DNA of 26,226 nt from JAPHTQ01 sp046484535 (lineage in GTDB: Bacteria; Pseudomonadota; Gammaproteobacteria; Thiohalomonadales; Thiohalomonadaceae). Position numbers and translations under genes: made by a program. The stretch lies in NCBI GenBank assembly GCA_046484535.1, contig JAWOIT010000017.1:1-26226 (forward strand), read 5' to 3'. Every line of letters starts with the position of its first letter. Within the stretch, counting starts at the first letter, position 1. Positions 15,513-23,283 of the stretch are shown here, in pieces. The notes beneath the pieces are model-generated. The model was given only the letters and a program-made list of their open reading frames with translations. It was not told the DNA's origin and did not search any database.

Positions 15513-16354
15513 TGGCTATCAAAAAAGCCAAGCGCAAAAGGGACAATACTGTCCGGCCGTTTCTCAAGTGGGCCGGCAACAAGTACCGCATTCTCGATAA
15601 GATAAAAGTACGCCTGCCGCAGGGAAAGCGTCTGGTGGAGCCTTTCGCCGGTTCCGGCGCAGTGTTTCTCAACACCGAGTATGAGCGTTACCTGCTATGC
15701 GACAGCAACCGCGATCTGATCGACCTCTATACCCTGCTGAAAGATGAGGGAGAGGAATTTATCGAATTGGCGCACAGTCTGTTCACCGAGGCCAACAACC
15801 GACCCGAACGCTACTATGCCCTTCGCGAGGAGTTCAATCACTGCAATGAACGGGAACGCCGGGCGGCACTGTTTGTGTATCTCAACCGGCACGGTTACAA
15901 CGGCCTGTGCCGCTACAACGCCGGTGGCGGCTTTAATGTCCCTTTCGGCCGCTACAAGCGTCCCTATTTCCCCGCACGTGAAATGCTCGCCTTTCACCAC
16001 AAAGCCCAGCGCGCGCGCTTCCGGCATCAGGGGTTCGTCACCACCATCAGACAGTCCCGTAGCGGCGATGTAATCTATTGCGATCCGCCCTATGTCCCCC
16101 TCAGCCCTTCGGCCAACTTTACCGGTTACAGCGCAGGGGGCTTTAATCTTGTCCAGCAGGAGCAACTGGCGAGCTTGTCTGAAAAGGCCGCCGAACGGGG
16201 AATCCCGGTGTTGATCTCCAACCACAACACTGCCTTTGCCCGGGAAATCTATCACAAGGCCCGGCTACACCGGTTTTTCGTGCAGCGCAATATCAGTTGT
16301 GATGGCAAGAAGCGTAATAAGGCCGGCGAATTACTGGCCCTTTATTCACCCTAA
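15512..16354 (+). CDS. dam: DNA adenine methyltransferase Dam
   Basis: A 280-residue D12-class N6-adenine methyltransferase, expected to modify adenine in GATC and so mark strands for mismatch repair and replication timing. Visible motifs: the AdoMet loop FLKWAGNK (17-24), motif I EPFAGSGAVFLN (43-54), the DNA-contact segment LNRHGYNGLCRYN and FNVPFGRYKRPYF shared with enteric Dam, and catalytic DPPY (191-194). The first motif reads WAGNK where enteric Dam has WAGGK. The start ATG overlaps the argA stop by one base (TAATG), so translation depends on argA ribosomes. In enteric bacteria dam sits in a different neighbourhood (with aroKB and damX). It is followed by ptsP on the opposite strand. 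Confidence 0.95.
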   Translation: MAIKKAKRKRDNTVRPFLKWAGNKYRILDKIKVRLPQGKRLVEPFAGSGAVFLNTEYERYLLCDSNRDLIDLYTLLKDEGEEFIELAHSLFTEANNRPERYYALREEFNHCNERERRAALFVYLNRHGYNGLCRYNAGGGFNVPFGRYKRPYFPAREMLAFHHKAQRARFRHQGFVTTIRQSRSGDVIYCDPPYVPLSPSANFTGYSAGGFNLVQQEQLASLSEKAAERGIPVLISNHNTAFAREIYHKARLHRFFVQRNISCDGKKRNKAGELLALYSP

Positions 16355-16385
16355 GGCGAGAGTCTTGCAGGAAAAGCACGCTCGG

Positions 16386-18653
16386 CTATTTGCCTGCACG
16401 GATCAAACCACCCAGCCCCTTCTTCTCCAGCGTCCGTTGCAAATAACGGCGAATTTCCCGGGCATCCTCCATCTCCAGCACTTTGTGCAACCGCTCTTTG
16501 GCCTGACGACGGCTGAAGCTGCGAATGACCCACTTGATGCGCAACAGGCTGGAGGCGCTCATGCTAAGACTGTTGATCCCAAGCCCCAACAGCAAAAGCG
16601 CCGCCGCCGGATCGCCGGCCATCTCACCACAGACACTCACCGGTACGCGGTGTTTCTTCGCCCCATCAACCACCATACGCAGCGCATTGATAACCGCCGG
16701 GTGGAGCGAGTCGTAAAGATCCGCCACCCGTGCGTTATTGCGGTCGACCGCCAGCAGGTATTGGGTAAGGTCGTTGCTGCCGATCGAGATAAAGTCCACC
16801 CGCCGGGCCAGGGGTTCGATTTGGTAGACCAGTGAAGGGACCTCCACCATCGCCCCCACCTGAGGCATGGTGACCTTCTCACCCTCCTCCAGCAGTTCGC
16901 GATAGGCTCGCCGGATCAATACCAGGGCTTCGTCCACTTCTGAAAGGGTACTGATCATCGGCAACAGCAGTCGCAGGTTGTCCAGTCCGACCGCCGCCTT
17001 TAACATCGCCCGGATCTGGACCAAAAAGATCTCGGGATGATCCAAAGTAATTCGGATGCCGCGCCAGCCCAGAAAGGGGTTGTCCTCTTCGATCGGAAAA
17101 TAGGGCAGCGCCTTGTCCCCGCCGACATCCAGGGTGCGCATGGTCACGGGGCGCGGCGTGAAGGCCTCCAGCACCTGACGGTAGACCTGACACTGCTCCG
17201 CCTCACCGGGAAAGCGATCCCGCACCATAAACGGGAATTCGGTACGATACAGCCCCACCCCTTCCGCACCGCTCTCGATCGAGGGACGGATATCGGACAG
17301 CAGGCCGGTGTTGGCGTACAGCGGTACATGGATGCCATCTTTGGTCACCGATTCCTGCTTGCGCAACTCCTGCAGATCGGCGGTCAGCTCCTGCTCCTCA
17401 CGTTGCAGGCGGCGGTACTCCCTTTTGACCTCTTTCGGCGGATTGACGTAGACCCGGCCCGAGTAGCCGTCGGCGATGATCGCCATGTCGTTGATTCGGC
17501 TCACCGGCATATCATCGACACCAAGCACTGCCGGTATCCCCAGGGCACGGGCAAGAATCGCGGTATGGGAGGTGGTGGAACCGCGCACCGAGATCACCCC
17601 GGCAAGGCGATTGACCGGCAACTCGGCAAGCATCGAGGCGGTGATCTCCTCACCGACCAGGATCGTATTTTTCGGGTAACGGGTCTTGCTGACGGTCTTC
17701 TGCTGCAGTTGCAGCAGGATACGCCGACCGAGATCGCGCACATCCTCCGCCCGTTCCCGCAGATAGGGATCATCCATCTCACCGAAGGCGCGGATATGTT
17801 CACTGACGGTTTCACGTAGGGCGCCGGGGGCCCAGTTTCCCTCGCGGATCCCCTCAAGCACGGAGCCGATCAAGGTGTCACTGTCGAGCATCATCAGGTA
17901 GGCATCGAACAAGGCGCTGTCAGCCGAAGGCAACACATCGCTGATGTTGTCCACCATGGTGCGAACATCCTGCTTTACCTGTCGCACCGCCTCCAGAAAA
18001 CGCTCCTGTTCGGCCACCACGTCTTCAACAGGACGATCCGGGATATTCTCCACATCCGCCTGGGCGTGCACCGCAACAGCCCGACCGATGGCCACACCGG
18101 GGGCGCCGGGCAAGCCGCGCAAAGGATAACCGTTCAGGTTACTGCGCTTGGTTTGCAAACCGTCGATGCCGCCGCTGGCCTCGGCATGGGCAATCGCCCC
18201 GGCCAGTTGCGCGGCGATGGTCACCAGCAGGGTGACGATATCCTCGTCATAGCGGGATTCGGCATGCTGCTGGAGCACCAGCACGCCGAGTACTTTGCGG
18301 TGGTGGATGATGGGTACGCCGAGAAAGGCGTGATACCACTCCTCCCCGGTCTCGGCAAAGTAACGATAGTGCGGATGATCCGGGGCGTTGTCCAGATTGA
18401 GCGGCTCGGCACGCTGGGCCACCAAACCGACCAGCCCCTCATCAAAGTCCAGACGAACATACCCCACCGACTCGGGCAGCAGGCCGTCGCTGGCCATCAG
18501 CACCAATTCGCCTGATTTGTGATCCACCAGGTAGATTGAGCACACATCGACCAACAGAGCGGTTTTCACCCTCTCGACGATGAGTGACAACGCCTGATCC
18601 AGGTTGCGGGCGGCATTCACCTCGGTGACGATGCTGCGCAGAATATCAAGCAT
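16386..18653 (-). CDS. ptsP: Nitrogen-PTS enzyme I, PtsP (GAF plus EI)
   Basis: The first phosphotransferase of the PTS-Ntr regulatory chain, passing phosphate from phosphoenolpyruvate to NPr (PtsO) and then PtsN. Residues 1-155 form a GAF domain (sensing glutamine or 2-oxoglutarate in studied members). The enzyme I part follows: an N-terminal HPr-binding region (about 175-310), the phospho-histidine segment GSTTSHTAILARALGIPAV with His363, and a PEP-binding TIM barrel with KALPYFPIEEDNPFLGWRGIR and the Cys-containing VSVCGEMAGDPAA. The 755-residue length is normal. ATG 18651-18653 has AAGGGAAG upstream. It lies 40 bases after rppH on the same strand, a pairing seen in Pseudomonas and relatives. 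NPr and PtsN genes are not in the window. Confidence 0.96.
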   Translation of the reverse strand: MLDILRSIVTEVNAARNLDQALSLIVERVKTALLVDVCSIYLVDHKSGELVLMASDGLLPESVGYVRLDFDEGLVGLVAQRAEPLNLDNAPDHPHYRYFAETGEEWYHAFLGVPIIHHRKVLGVLVLQQHAESRYDEDIVTLLVTIAAQLAGAIAHAEASGGIDGLQTKRSNLNGYPLRGLPGAPGVAIGRAVAVHAQADVENIPDRPVEDVVAEQERFLEAVRQVKQDVRTMVDNISDVLPSADSALFDAYLMMLDSDTLIGSVLEGIREGNWAPGALRETVSEHIRAFGEMDDPYLRERAEDVRDLGRRILLQLQQKTVSKTRYPKNTILVGEEITASMLAELPVNRLAGVISVRGSTTSHTAILARALGIPAVLGVDDMPVSRINDMAIIADGYSGRVYVNPPKEVKREYRRLQREEQELTADLQELRKQESVTKDGIHVPLYANTGLLSDIRPSIESGAEGVGLYRTEFPFMVRDRFPGEAEQCQVYRQVLEAFTPRPVTMRTLDVGGDKALPYFPIEEDNPFLGWRGIRITLDHPEIFLVQIRAMLKAAVGLDNLRLLLPMISTLSEVDEALVLIRRAYRELLEEGEKVTMPQVGAMVEVPSLVYQIEPLARRVDFISIGSNDLTQYLLAVDRNNARVADLYDSLHPAVINALRMVVDGAKKHRVPVSVCGEMAGDPAAALLLLGLGINSLSMSASSLLRIKWVIRSFSRRQAKERLHKVLEMEDAREIRRYLQRTLEKKGLGGLIRAGK

Positions 18654-18693
18654 GCAGCTTCCCTTGCGCTGTATGAAAAGTTAAAAGGAGATA

Positions 18694-19227
18694 TCAGCGG
18701 CGGCGAGGCGCGGAAGCGCGGCTGACCGCCTCACTCTGATGACAAGGAGCATTTTCCGGAAACAGCGCGGTTTCCAGCTCCTCCAGTGCTTTTTTATAGA
18801 CCTGACGCTTAAAGAATACGATCTCCTGCAGCGGTTGCCAGTAGTCAACCCAGCGCCACTCCTCGAATTCGGGGTGATCGCTGGCATCGAGTCTTACCGC
18901 CTCATCCTCCGCGAGCAGGCGCAAAACAAACCAGCGCTGCTTCTGGCCGATGCAGACCGGTTTACTTTTGTGACGAATGAAGCGCTTCGGCAAACGGTAA
19001 CGCAACCAGCCCCGGGTGCAGGCGATAATCTCCACATGCTCGGAAGTTAGCCCGATCTCCTCGTACAATTCGCGAAATAGCGCCTGTTTCGGACTCTCAT
19101 GGCGTTGGATCCCTCCCTGAGGGAACTGCCAGGAGTCCTGTCCCAGTCGCCGCGCCCACAGCACCCGCCCCTCCCGATTACTCAGGATGATTCCGACATT
19201 CGCTCTATACCCTTTGGAATCAATCAC
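18694..19227 (-). CDS. rppH: RNA pyrophosphohydrolase RppH
   Basis: A cytoplasmic Nudix hydrolase that removes pyrophosphate from 5'-triphosphate mRNA ends, triggering RNase E decay. The Nudix box is perfect: Gly38, Glu44, Arg52-Glu53-Leu54, Glu56-Glu57, Gly59-Leu60 (GGIQRHESPKQALFRELYEE). The start is taken as GTG at 19225-19227, giving MIDSKGYRANVGI, which aligns with the standard MIDDDGYRPNVG and leaves GAAGAG about 11 bases upstream. A GTG four codons earlier (19239) is open too but would lie on top of that ribosome-binding site. The 177-residue length fits. The tail is basic (ASAPRRR). It is the first gene of an rppH-ptsP transcript, divergent from the HAD gene. Confidence 0.95.
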   Translation of the reverse strand: MIDSKGYRANVGIILSNREGRVLWARRLGQDSWQFPQGGIQRHESPKQALFRELYEEIGLTSEHVEIIACTRGWLRYRLPKRFIRHKSKPVCIGQKQRWFVLRLLAEDEAVRLDASDHPEFEEWRWVDYWQPLQEIVFFKRQVYKKALEELETALFPENAPCHQSEAVSRASAPRRR

Positions 19228-19386
19228 TTGTACAACCACTCTTCATTCATGACCACCGATTCTTCCACAAACCTCTATATTTGGGCAAATCCCGGTAGAA
19301 ACAATCGCCCCTCCGGTCATTGCGCTTTTCGTTCCCTCTCCCGGTCAGTATGATGCGCATTTACCTATTATCAGGAGAGACATACC

Positions 19387-20040
19387 TTGAGGCTGGCAAT
19401 CTTCGATCTGGACAACACCCTGCTTGGTGGCGACAGCGACTACCTTTGGGGCCGGTTCCTGGTGGAACAGGGCATCGTCGATGCCGAACATTACGAGCGG
19501 GAAAACCAGCGCTTCTATGAGGAGTATAAATCCGGACAGCTGGATATTCACGAATTCCTGCGCTTTAGCCTCCGCCCACTCGCCACCCATGACATGGAGA
19601 CCCTCAAGCGCCGGCGCCGGCAATTTATGCTGGAAAAGATAGATCCTATCATGCTGCCAAAGGCAAGGGAATTGCTTCGAAAACACCGGGAAAATGGCGA
19701 CTACCTGCTAATCATCACCGCAACCAACCGCTTCGTAACCGACCCTATCGCCGAGCGCCTGGGCGTCGATGACATGTTGGCAACCGAGCCGCAAATCATA
19801 AACGGTCGCTACACCGGCGAGGTTGACGGGGTGCCCTGCTTCCAGCAGGGTAAGGTCACCCGGCTGAACCAGTGGCTGGAAAAAACAGGCTACAACCTGG
19901 CCGGCAGCTGGTTTTACAGTGACTCACACAACGACCTGCCTCTGCTGGAGCTGGTGGAGAATCCGGTTGCCGTAGACGCCGATGAGACCCTGAGCGAACA
20001 CGCCCGACTCAAGGGCTGGACCGAATTGAGTCTCCGCTAG
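19387..20040 (+). CDS. HAD-superfamily subfamily IB hydrolase (SerB-like phosphatase)
   Basis: A 217-residue soluble phosphatase. All four HAD motifs are present: FDLDNTL with nucleophile Asp7 and acid Asp9, Thr111 in IITATNRF, Lys156 and YSDSHNDLPLLE with Asp179/Asp183. The cap is the helical type found in phosphoserine-phosphatase-like HAD-IB enzymes. The start is TTG at 19387, backed by AGGAGA eight bases upstream and by the invariant start-to-motif distance; no ATG is possible before the motif. A similar gene neighbours rppH and ptsP in other gammaproteobacteria. The btuC-like gene begins 10 bases downstream, so co-transcription is likely. Substrate unknown; a monophosphate metabolite is most likely. 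Confidence 0.9.
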   Translation: MRLAIFDLDNTLLGGDSDYLWGRFLVEQGIVDAEHYERENQRFYEEYKSGQLDIHEFLRFSLRPLATHDMETLKRRRRQFMLEKIDPIMLPKARELLRKHRENGDYLLIITATNRFVTDPIAERLGVDDMLATEPQIINGRYTGEVDGVPCFQQGKVTRLNQWLEKTGYNLAGSWFYSDSHNDLPLLELVENPVAVDADETLSEHARLKGWTELSLR

Positions 20041-20050
20041 CGCGGACAAT

Positions 20051-21028
20051 ATGCCGATGCGCCCGCTAACCCTACTGCTCTTGCTTGCAATACTTAGCCT
20101 TCTCGGCCTGGCTGCGGCCCTCAGCCTCGGCAGCATCGCCATTTCCCCCGGCGAGCTTTGGGGCACGCTTACCGGGGAGCAATACGGCGTCAGCAGCGAG
20201 GTGGTGCTGGAATTGCGTCTGCCCCGCGCTCTGGCGGCCCTGGCCGTAGGAGGGATGCTGGCCCTGGCGGGCACGCAAATGCAGGTCTTGTTGGGCAACC
20301 CCCTTGCCGATCCCTATATCCTGGGCACCTCCGGCGGCGCGGCAGTCGCCGCCCTCATTGCCATGCTGCTCGGTGCTGCCGGCCTGGTGATCAATCTCGC
20401 CGCGCTTGGCGGCGCCCTCGGCTCCATGCTGTTGGTTTTCGGCCTGGCGCACGGCTCCGGCGTTTGGTCCAGCCCCCGTCTGTTGTTGACCGGGGTCGTG
20501 GTCGCCGCGGGCTGGTCGGCGATCATCAGCTTTTTTCTCTCTATCGCACCCCAACACAATCTGCCGGGAATGTTGTTCTGGCTGATGGGTGATCTCAGCC
20601 ATGTCTCCAGCCCCGAAACCGGCCTGTTTATCCTCTCCATCGCCTTGCTGCTGAGCCTGCCGATGGCGCGCAGTCTCAACCTGCTCGCCCGCGGCGAGCA
20701 GCAGGCGGCGGTGCTCGGAGTGGACGTTGCGCCGCTTCGGCTAAAGCTCTATTTGAGCGCCTCCCTGCTCACCGCCACGGCCGTTTCCATCGGCGGCAGC
20801 ATCGGTTTTGTCGGCCTGGTGATCCCCCACCTTATGCGCCTGCTGATCGGCAGCGATCACCGCTGGCTCCTGCCGGCATCGGTACTCGGCGGCGGCGCTC
20901 TGCTGTTATTGGCCGATACACTGGCGCGAACCCTGTTCGCCCCCCAGCAGTTGCCGGTCGGCGTACTGACGGCTCTGGTCGGCGTGCCGCTGTTTCTTTT
21001 CCTGCTCCAGCGGAGCCAAAAGGGATGA
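20051..21028 (+). CDS. btuC: Vitamin B12/iron-siderophore ABC transporter permease, BtuC/FecCD family
   Basis: A 325-residue inner-membrane permease with about ten hydrophobic helices. FecCD-family signatures are clear: NPLADPYILGTSGGAAVAAL (83-102) and GGSIGFVGLVIPHLMR (248-263), the coupling region that touches the ATPase. The family transports cobalamin, haem or ferric siderophores. Cobalamin is preferred because the cobalamin riboswitch, BtuB-like receptor and cobalamin adenosyltransferase lie less than 2 kb downstream; this is inference from context. Its 3' end overlaps the ATPase gene by four bases (ATGA). The start ATG has no strong ribosome-binding site, but the HAD gene ends 10 bases before, suggesting coupling. 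Confidence 0.88.
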   Translation: MPMRPLTLLLLLAILSLLGLAAALSLGSIAISPGELWGTLTGEQYGVSSEVVLELRLPRALAALAVGGMLALAGTQMQVLLGNPLADPYILGTSGGAAVAALIAMLLGAAGLVINLAALGGALGSMLLVFGLAHGSGVWSSPRLLLTGVVVAAGWSAIISFFLSIAPQHNLPGMLFWLMGDLSHVSSPETGLFILSIALLLSLPMARSLNLLARGEQQAAVLGVDVAPLRLKLYLSASLLTATAVSIGGSIGFVGLVIPHLMRLLIGSDHRWLLPASVLGGGALLLLADTLARTLFAPQQLPVGVLTALVGVPLFLFLLQRSQKG

Positions 21029-21789
21029 GCCTGTTAAGCGCAAAAAATATCACCTTCGGCGTAAGTGGTCGCTTACTATGCAAGGAGTTGAATTTTCAAG
21101 TCGATACCGGGGAATGCTGGGGAGTGCTGGGGCCCAACGGCAGCGGAAAGACCACCCTGCTGCACACGCTGGCGGGACTGCGGCCACTGCAGAACGGGCA
21201 ACTCTCCATCCTGGATACGCCGATGCAACAACTTGGTCGCCGTCGGATCGCCCGGCACATCGGACTCTTGCTGCAAGACAGCCATGACCCCTTCCCCGCC
21301 ACCGTCTGGGAGACGGTGCTGAGCGGTCGCCATCCCCACCTCAAACGCTGGCAGACGGAAGGGGAAGAGGGAATGGAACTCGCGCAAAATGCCCTGGAGA
21401 GGATGCAACTTACCGGCATGGAGGGGCGACAGGTACAGACCCTTTCGGGAGGGGAGCGCCGCCGTCTGGCCTTTGCGACCCTGCTGACCCAGGCGCCCCC
21501 CCTTATGCTGCTGGATGAGCCGCTTAACCACCTGGATTTACGCCATCAGCAACTCCTGCTCCAAACCGTACAGGAACTTCGCACGACGGGACATGCGATC
21601 ATCATGGTGCTGCACGACCCCAACCAGGCCGTGCGCTACTGTGATCGGGTGATGTTTCTCAAAGGAAACGGTGCCTGGAGCCTGGGGCCGGTCCGGGAGA
21701 TGATGGATAGTGCAAGGCTAAGCGAACTGTATGGCTGTACGATCGACAGCGTGGAAGTGGATGGCCGCCGCTGGTTTCATTACCTCTGA
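21025..21789 (+). CDS. btuD: ABC transporter ATP-binding protein, BtuD/FecE family
   Basis: The cytoplasmic ATPase partner of the preceding permease, 254 residues. Motifs in order: Walker A GPNGSGKTT (36-44), Q-loop Gln84, signature LSGGERRR (140-147), Walker B LMLLDEP (160-166) and switch His197 (VLHDPNQ). It starts inside the permease stop codon (ATGA overlap), which makes stoichiometric coupled synthesis likely. The last 10 bases overlap the 3' end of the convergent ParA-type gene. No periplasmic binding protein (btuF) follows, although the operon would normally have one. The cobalamin assignment rests on neighbours; the sequence alone fits any FecE/BtuD substrate. Confidence 0.88.
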   Translation: MSLLSAKNITFGVSGRLLCKELNFQVDTGECWGVLGPNGSGKTTLLHTLAGLRPLQNGQLSILDTPMQQLGRRRIARHIGLLLQDSHDPFPATVWETVLSGRHPHLKRWQTEGEEGMELAQNALERMQLTGMEGRQVQTLSGGERRRLAFATLLTQAPPLMLLDEPLNHLDLRHQQLLLQTVQELRTTGHAIIMVLHDPNQAVRYCDRVMFLKGNGAWSLGPVREMMDSARLSELYGCTIDSVEVDGRRWFHYL

Positions 21790-22541
21790 GCCGAAGATGG
21801 GTCATCCTCAGCTTCAATCCAGCGTATAAGCTTTTCCCACTGCTGGCGGTCCTGATTGATTTTATAGCCCTGCCATTCATGGATGCCCAGCCCCTCCTCG
21901 GATGAGAGGACATAGTTTTGCGTATCCCTTAAAAAGGTGACGAAGGGGATGTTCAAGGTATTCAAAAAGCGCTGCAGGGATTGATAGACACGGGTTTTCT
22001 TGCGCACCCGGTTCGCCACCACGCCGACTCTTATCGAACGGGCCCGCACCTTCGCCACCAGCAACAAATCCCTGATAAAGTGCGAGGCGGCATGTATATC
22101 GATGGGTGAGGGCAACACCGGTACGATTATCGTATCCGACTCCCGCACCAGATCGATAAGAGGCATGCCGTGGATCCCCGCCGGGGCATCAAGGATGAGA
22201 CGTTCTGTCTCCGCCGGCAGGCGCAATTGCCAACTACGGGTCGTGCCGGTAGTGGGTTTGCGGAACGCGGCCACACCATGAATGGAAAAGTAGTCCTCGT
22301 CACGCAAAGCCAACCACTGCATGCTCGAACCCTGTGGATCGTAGTCGAGCAGAGCTGTAGCCTGTTTGCGGGAGGCATAATAACTGGCAAGATTCGTGGC
22401 GATAGTCGTCTTACCACATCCACCCTTGGCATTGACTACCAGCACACGACGAATATGCTTGCTACGGGCCGCATTTGTTGCGACCAATCCATCCGCAAGA
22501 TTATCGTTACCAGCGGCGTTTTGCATTTTTACCGGATGCAT
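21780..22541 (-). CDS. Orphan ParA/MinD-family ATPase
   Basis: A 253-residue SIMIBI-class ATPase. The deviant Walker A KGGCGKTT (39-46) with its first Lys39, the switch segment LLDYDPQGSS (64-73) and LILDAPAG are all present, so it should dimerise on ATP and may bind DNA or membrane. Residues 1-30 form an unstructured-looking tail; there is no N-terminal HTH and no ParB gene adjacent, so it is not a normal chromosome or plasmid par pair. ATG 22539-22541 has AGGGA six bases upstream; a GTG one codon earlier is also open. It converges on and overlaps btuD by 10 bases. An AT-rich stretch with a tandem 10-mer precedes it. Its role in placement of some cell component is unknown. Confidence 0.88.
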   Translation of the reverse strand: MHPVKMQNAAGNDNLADGLVATNAARSKHIRRVLVVNAKGGCGKTTIATNLASYYASRKQATALLDYDPQGSSMQWLALRDEDYFSIHGVAAFRKPTTGTTRSWQLRLPAETERLILDAPAGIHGMPLIDLVRESDTIIVPVLPSPIDIHAASHFIRDLLLVAKVRARSIRVGVVANRVRKKTRVYQSLQRFLNTLNIPFVTFLRDTQNYVLSSEEGLGIHEWQGYKINQDRQQWEKLIRWIEAEDDPSSAQR

Positions 22542-22591
22542 CACTATTCCCTGTTTCAGTTCAGGTAGACGCTACTTCCACTACAACTATA

Positions 22592-22611
22592 AGAATATAA
22601 TAGAATATTAT
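22592..22611. repeat. Tandem 10-mer in an AT-rich promoter region
   Basis: AGAATATAAT (22592-22601) is followed directly by AGAATATTAT (22602-22611), two copies with one mismatch, in an AT-rich island at 22575-22640 that contrasts with the GC-rich surroundings. It lies about 50-70 bases upstream of the ParA-type gene and probably overlaps its promoter; it could be an operator or a ParA target. Confidence 0.4.
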
Positions 22612-22639
22612 CACGAAATAGACACATGCGTATAATATC

Positions 22640-22905
22640 TGACAAATCAAAAAACCGCCTCCAGGCACATAACTCCCGTCCGGAGAAACACCTGGCAGCA
22701 GGGGTGCATGGAGTTTGAAGCATCCCGGGCTACGCTGCTCTGCTCTATGGCATCTCGTCCGTCAACCGACACTCCCGCATGATCTTGGCCGGAATCCAAT
22801 CGTATCCACGACGCGGTTTTGATTTTTCGACGACACCTCAAGCGGCAGTCAAAGTCCGTACGTCGCGGCAAGATATCACACCGATGAGCCGACAGGCGGA
22901 TAACC
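22640..22905. other. Intergenic stretch upstream of the riboswitch promoter
   Basis: About 265 bases between the AT-rich island and the btuB promoter in which I recognise no gene, repeat or RNA. An open minus-strand frame (22647-23063) runs into the riboswitch and is Cys- and Arg-rich without family resemblance, so it is treated as chance or decayed sequence. Confidence 0.4.
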
Positions 22906-22934
22906 TTGACAGGAGAGAAGCGGCCAATTAGTGT
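22906..22934 (+). promoter_or_regulatory. Predicted promoter of the cobalamin riboswitch leader
   Basis: TTGACA (22906-22911) and TAGTGT (22929-22934) are 17 bases apart. The -35 is perfect, the -10 poor. Initiation would fall near 22941, right at the first base of riboswitch stem P1, which supports the assignment. Confidence 0.55.
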
Positions 22935-22939
22935 TGTCG

Positions 22940-23152
22940 CTGTTTCAGGTGTTCCTTGGCGCTCCTGCGCCGCGGAATGAAACGGGAAGTCGGTGAGTCC
23001 CCCACCCCGGGACCCGGACAAGTCCGACGCTGCCCCCGCAACGGTAAGCGGTAAAAAGCTCAATCACACGGCCACTGTGTCAGCGACACGGGAAGGCGAT
23101 TGAGCCGGAATTAAGATTCCAAACCGCAAGCCCGGAGACCGGCCTGAAGCAG
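22940..23152 (+). ncRNA. Cobalamin (AdoCbl) riboswitch
   Basis: A full-length B12 aptamer upstream of the btuB-like gene. P1 is formed by CTGTTTCAGG (22940-22949) and CCTGAAGCAG (23143-23152). Conserved elements in order: AATGAAACGGGAAGTCGGTG (22976-22995), CTGCCCCCGCAACGGTAAG (23030-23048), the B12 box core GCCACTG (23071-23077), ACGGGAAGG (23089-23097) and AGCCCGGAGACCGGCC (23129-23144). In this family, ligand binding lowers expression of the downstream uptake genes. About 130 bases follow before the start codon; there is no T-rich terminator, so control is more likely by masking of the ribosome-binding site, perhaps via the CTGC...GCAG hairpin at about 23256-23277. Confidence 0.95.
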
Positions 23153-23283
23153 ACATGCCAGTACTGCGGTGGGCGGTATCCGGGTGCAAACGAACTCAAT
23201 ATCTCCGTTTACACTCCCTCTCCCTCCACCCTTACTGGTGCAACCTTGAACACTGCACGCGCGGGTGAGCGCAGAGGAAGACC

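Noticed and set aside
17037..17819. 260-codon plus-strand open frame across ptsP
   Set aside because: Antisense to ptsP; shadow of conserved enzyme I codons.
22647..23063. 138-codon minus-strand open frame running into the riboswitch
   Set aside because: It overlaps the conserved aptamer core, is Cys/Arg-rich and has no recognisable domain.
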